From contig CAZMGF010000009.1 of assembly GCA_964565765.1 (NCBI GenBank), positions 1 through 64,000 of the forward strand: a stretch of 64,000 bases of DNA, in the 5' to 3' direction. Below are positions 61,724-64,000 of this stretch, piece by piece. The DNA is from Bog-1181 sp964565765. GTDB lineage: Bacteria > Oederibacteriota > PGYV01 > Palsa-1178. The translations under genes and the position numbers were made by a program. A model generated the notes under the pieces. That model was not told the DNA's origin. It searched no databases and saw nothing but the letters and a program-made list of their open reading frames with translations. Numbering within the stretch: position 1 is the stretch's first letter; every line of letters begins with the position of its first letter.

Positions 61724-62938
61724 ATGACCAAATTTAAATTAGCAGCTGTTGAGGACGCGGTTAACGACCTTAAAAAAGGAAAAATGATAATAGTAGTTGA
61801 CGACGAGGGAAGGGAAAATGAAGGGGATCTTATCTGCCTGGCGGAAAAGGTGACCCCGGCGCATATAACATTTATGGCAAAGCAGGCCAGCGGATTGATA
61901 TGCCTGGCTATGGAGCGCAGGCAGGTGGAACGCCTTGACCTTGACCAGATGGTGGCAAGGAACAGGGAATCCATGAGGACGGCATTTACAGTATCCATAG
62001 ACGCAAGCGAGGGAATTACAACCGGGATTTCAGCCGCGGACAGGGCGCTTACCATCAGAAAGGCAGCTTCAAAAAAGTCTTCTCCTGCCGATTTTGTGAA
62101 GCCGGGACATATTTTTCCGCTTGACGCGAAACCCGGCGGGGTGCTGGAGCGCACCGGCCACACAGAGGCGGCGGTTGACCTTGCTACATTTTCCGGAGCC
62201 GATGTAAAGGCCGGAGTGATATGCGAAATATTAAACGACAACGGGACAATGGCGCGCATGCCGGAGCTGAAGATTTTTGCGAAAAAACACAGGCTGAAAA
62301 TAATAAGCGTCGAGGACATAATACGGTACAGGCGTGAAAAAGAAATACTTGTGGAAAAGCTTGTGGAAACGGCCCTTCCTACAAAATACGGCGATTTCAG
62401 GATAATGATATATACGGACAAGCAGGCGCACGACCTGCACGTGGCCCTTGTAAAGGGTGATATATTGAAAAAAGATGATGTGCTGGTAAGGGTGCACTCG
62501 GAGTGCCTGACGGGCGACATATTCGCTTCGCTGAAATGCGACTGCGGCGACCAGCTGCACGCCGCCATGGACAGGATAAAGCATGCCAAGAAAGGTATTA
62601 TTTTATATATGAGGCAGGAAGGCCGCGGCATAGGGCTCGTCAACAAAATAAAGGCTTATAAGCTGCAGAACGAGCAGGGGCTGGACACTGTTGAGGCAAA
62701 TAAGGCGCTGGGGCTTCCCGTGGATATGCGTGATTACGGGATTGGAGCGCAGATACTTTATGATATAGGAGTCCGAAGGATGAGGGTAATGACTAACAAT
62801 CCGAAAAAACTTGTGGGCCTGAAAGGCTACGGGCTTGAAATAACAGGCAGGGAACCCATTGAAATAAAACCAAACAGCATGAATAAAAAGTACTTAATGA
62901 CAAAAAAAGCAAAGATGGGGCACCTGCTCCACGTATAA
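61724..62938 (+). CDS. ribBA: 3,4-dihydroxy-2-butanone-4-phosphate synthase / GTP cyclohydrolase II
   Basis: 404 residues. Domain RibB 1 to about 200 (VVDDEGRENEGDL, GHIFPLDAKPGGVLERTGHTEAAVD) and domain RibA from about 205 (VRVHSECLTGD, zinc ligands in SLKCDCGDQL, RQEGRGIGL, and TNNPKK near the end). It supplies both starting compounds of riboflavin synthesis. GGAGCCGGAG precedes the ATG. With ribD and ribE only lumazine synthase (ribH) is missing from the set in this window; it would normally follow here. Confidence 0.96.
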   Translation: MTKFKLAAVEDAVNDLKKGKMIIVVDDEGRENEGDLICLAEKVTPAHITFMAKQASGLICLAMERRQVERLDLDQMVARNRESMRTAFTVSIDASEGITTGISAADRALTIRKAASKKSSPADFVKPGHIFPLDAKPGGVLERTGHTEAAVDLATFSGADVKAGVICEILNDNGTMARMPELKIFAKKHRLKIISVEDIIRYRREKEILVEKLVETALPTKYGDFRIMIYTDKQAHDLHVALVKGDILKKDDVLVRVHSECLTGDIFASLKCDCGDQLHAAMDRIKHAKKGIILYMRQEGRGIGLVNKIKAYKLQNEQGLDTVEANKALGLPVDMRDYGIGAQILYDIGVRRMRVMTNNPKKLVGLKGYGLEITGREPIEIKPNSMNKKYLMTKKAKMGHLLHV

Positions 62939-62943
62939 GCCGG

Positions 62944-63993
62944 ATGGAAATTAATTATTTCGGGCTTTTGCGCTCCCTGGCCTCGTGGGCAAAAGCCGGG
63001 CGCTGCATCACGGCGGCGCTCATTGAGGCCAAAGACAGGGTCCATGTTTATGAACGCCGGGGTTTTTTATACGACCCGGCTTTTGACCTGGGGCCTGCCA
63101 TAAGCGGCTCCCTCACAAAATCTTTCCCGGCCGAAGCAACCCTCACATTTGAACACCCCATTAATTACCGCCATATAACATCCCCGTTAAAGTACGGTAT
63201 GCTTGTTTATGAATCCACTGCCATTCCGGCGGACTGGCCGGAAATAATAAATAACAGCCTGAACCTTGTTCTTGTGCCGTCGCAATTTAACCGTGAGGCG
63301 TTTATTTCATCCGGCGTCATTAAAGGAAAAATCAGGGTGCTTCCTCACGGGATAGACGAAAAAATATATAACAGTACAGGCAGGCCCGGTAAAAACGGGA
63401 AATTTATATTTTTATGCGCCGCAATGCCGCAAAAAAGGAAGGCCCTTGATAAACTTTTAAAGGCTTTTAAGGCGGCTTTCGGAGACGGGCAGGATGTGGA
63501 ACTGGCGATAAAATTGCCGTACGCGCCGGGGAAAACCCCGTACGACGACCTGACAATAAGGGAATATTACAATGAAAAAAATATTAAATTTATATTTTCA
63601 GGGTATGACGAGAATGAAATGGCGCGGCTTTATAAAAACGCGGATTGTTTTGTGCTCGCCAGCAGGGGCGAAGGCTTTGGAATGGTTTATCTCGAGGCCC
63701 TGGCGTGCGGGGCCCCGGTAATTGCCGCAGGCTGGGGAGGGCAGACTGATTTTTTGAATGACACAAATTCGCTCCTTGTAAAATATTCACTCGGACCTGC
63801 TGGAAGCATGCAGTATGGAAGCGCAAATCCGAAAGGCCTCATGGCGGAGCCGGATTTTGACGATTTGGTTTCCAAATTAAGGTACGCCAGGAAAAACCCG
63901 GAAATTATGGAAAAAAAAGTGTCTGCTTTTGACGTGTCAAAATACACCTGGGCAAAGACAGCTTTAACCCTGAAAAGCATTTTGAGCCTTTAA
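62944..63993 (+). CDS. Family 4 glycosyltransferase
   Basis: 349 residues, GT-B fold. The N-terminal half has an atypical donor-free domain (LLRSLASWAKAGRCITAAL); the C-terminal half has RVLPHGIDEKIYN, FIFLCAAMPQKRKALDKL, and the GT4 motif E243-GFGMVYLE251-ALACGAPVIA (E-x7-E). It starts five bases after ribBA without strong ribosome binding site, so it may be cotranscribed by chance. Probably transfers a hexose to a surface glycan; donor and acceptor unknown. The stop lies seven bases before the window end. Confidence 0.88.
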   Translation: MEINYFGLLRSLASWAKAGRCITAALIEAKDRVHVYERRGFLYDPAFDLGPAISGSLTKSFPAEATLTFEHPINYRHITSPLKYGMLVYESTAIPADWPEIINNSLNLVLVPSQFNREAFISSGVIKGKIRVLPHGIDEKIYNSTGRPGKNGKFIFLCAAMPQKRKALDKLLKAFKAAFGDGQDVELAIKLPYAPGKTPYDDLTIREYYNEKNIKFIFSGYDENEMARLYKNADCFVLASRGEGFGMVYLEALACGAPVIAAGWGGQTDFLNDTNSLLVKYSLGPAGSMQYGSANPKGLMAEPDFDDLVSKLRYARKNPEIMEKKVSAFDVSKYTWAKTALTLKSILSL

Positions 63994-64000
63994 ATAAAGG

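Overview
The window reads as one contiguous chromosomal piece of an uncultured, diderm (Gram-negative type) bacterium, most likely from a metagenome: there is a 100-N scaffold gap at 57648-57747. Genes are dense, mostly on the + strand, with short overlaps. Arg is mostly AGG, Ile often ATA, and several starts are TTG. SecDF, a DegP-like protease, lipoprotein signals, huge exported proteins with Thr/Pro-rich linkers, and GldG-like ABC genes suggest a deep-branching candidate phylum of the Goldbacteria/Firestonebacteria kind. That placement is an inference from style only; no marker gene settles it.

Layout. 1-5.9 kb: end of a dCMP deaminase, an L,D-transpeptidase, a MoxR / DUF58 / two-VWA (Bat-like) operon, and a convergent family 2 glycosyltransferase. 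6-9.4 kb: class II ribonucleotide reductase and two tandem PilZ proteins. 9.4-14.9 kb: sugar-nucleotide and pentose metabolism: a nucleotidyltransferase/phosphomannomutase-like fusion, a sugar kinase fused to the N-terminal half of transketolase, and the C-terminal transketolase subunit. 14.9-17.2 kb: secD-secF. 17.2-21 kb: five unassigned membrane genes that look like a divergent antiporter/complex I-type membrane module, one of them fused to a beta-propeller. 21-24.7 kb: a secreted multidomain glycosidase and a STAS protein. 24.7-27.9 kb: a three-gene envelope-polymer set (small membrane protein, methyltransferase, sulfatase). 28-33.4 kb: dnaK, groES, groEL, dnaJ behind what looks like a sigma-54 promoter. 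33.5-39.5 kb: GldA/F/G-like ABC genes, a DUF4340 gene and degP. 39.7-57.8 kb: an 18-kb stretch dominated by four very large exported proteins, including two GH8-type glycosidases and a CBM3-like protein, interrupted by PilZ, htpX and rsmB genes. 58-59.3 kb: an orphan sugar-binding lipoprotein. 59.3-64 kb: tRNA-Leu on the minus strand, ribD-ribE-yaaR-ribBA, and a family 4 glycosyltransferase.

How the genes work together. The exported enzymes share modules (DUF11 repeats split by inserted domains, Thr/Pro linkers, a C-terminal FlgD/sorting-type beta domain). With CBM3-like and GH8 modules they look like a surface or secreted system acting on beta-glucan-type polysaccharide; the sugar-binding lipoprotein next to them fits uptake of products. 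SecDF, DegP and HtpX would serve export and quality control of such proteins. The two GH8 genes have identical sequence on both sides of the assembly gap, so the missing part is probably about 1.4 kb rather than 100 bp.

Sigma-70-type promoters (TTGACA-like, 16-18 bp, TATAAT-like) are visible before many transcription units. No CRISPR array, transposase, rRNA gene or phage gene was seen. Two AT-rich inverted-repeat elements of about 140 bp lie directly behind large exported-protein genes.
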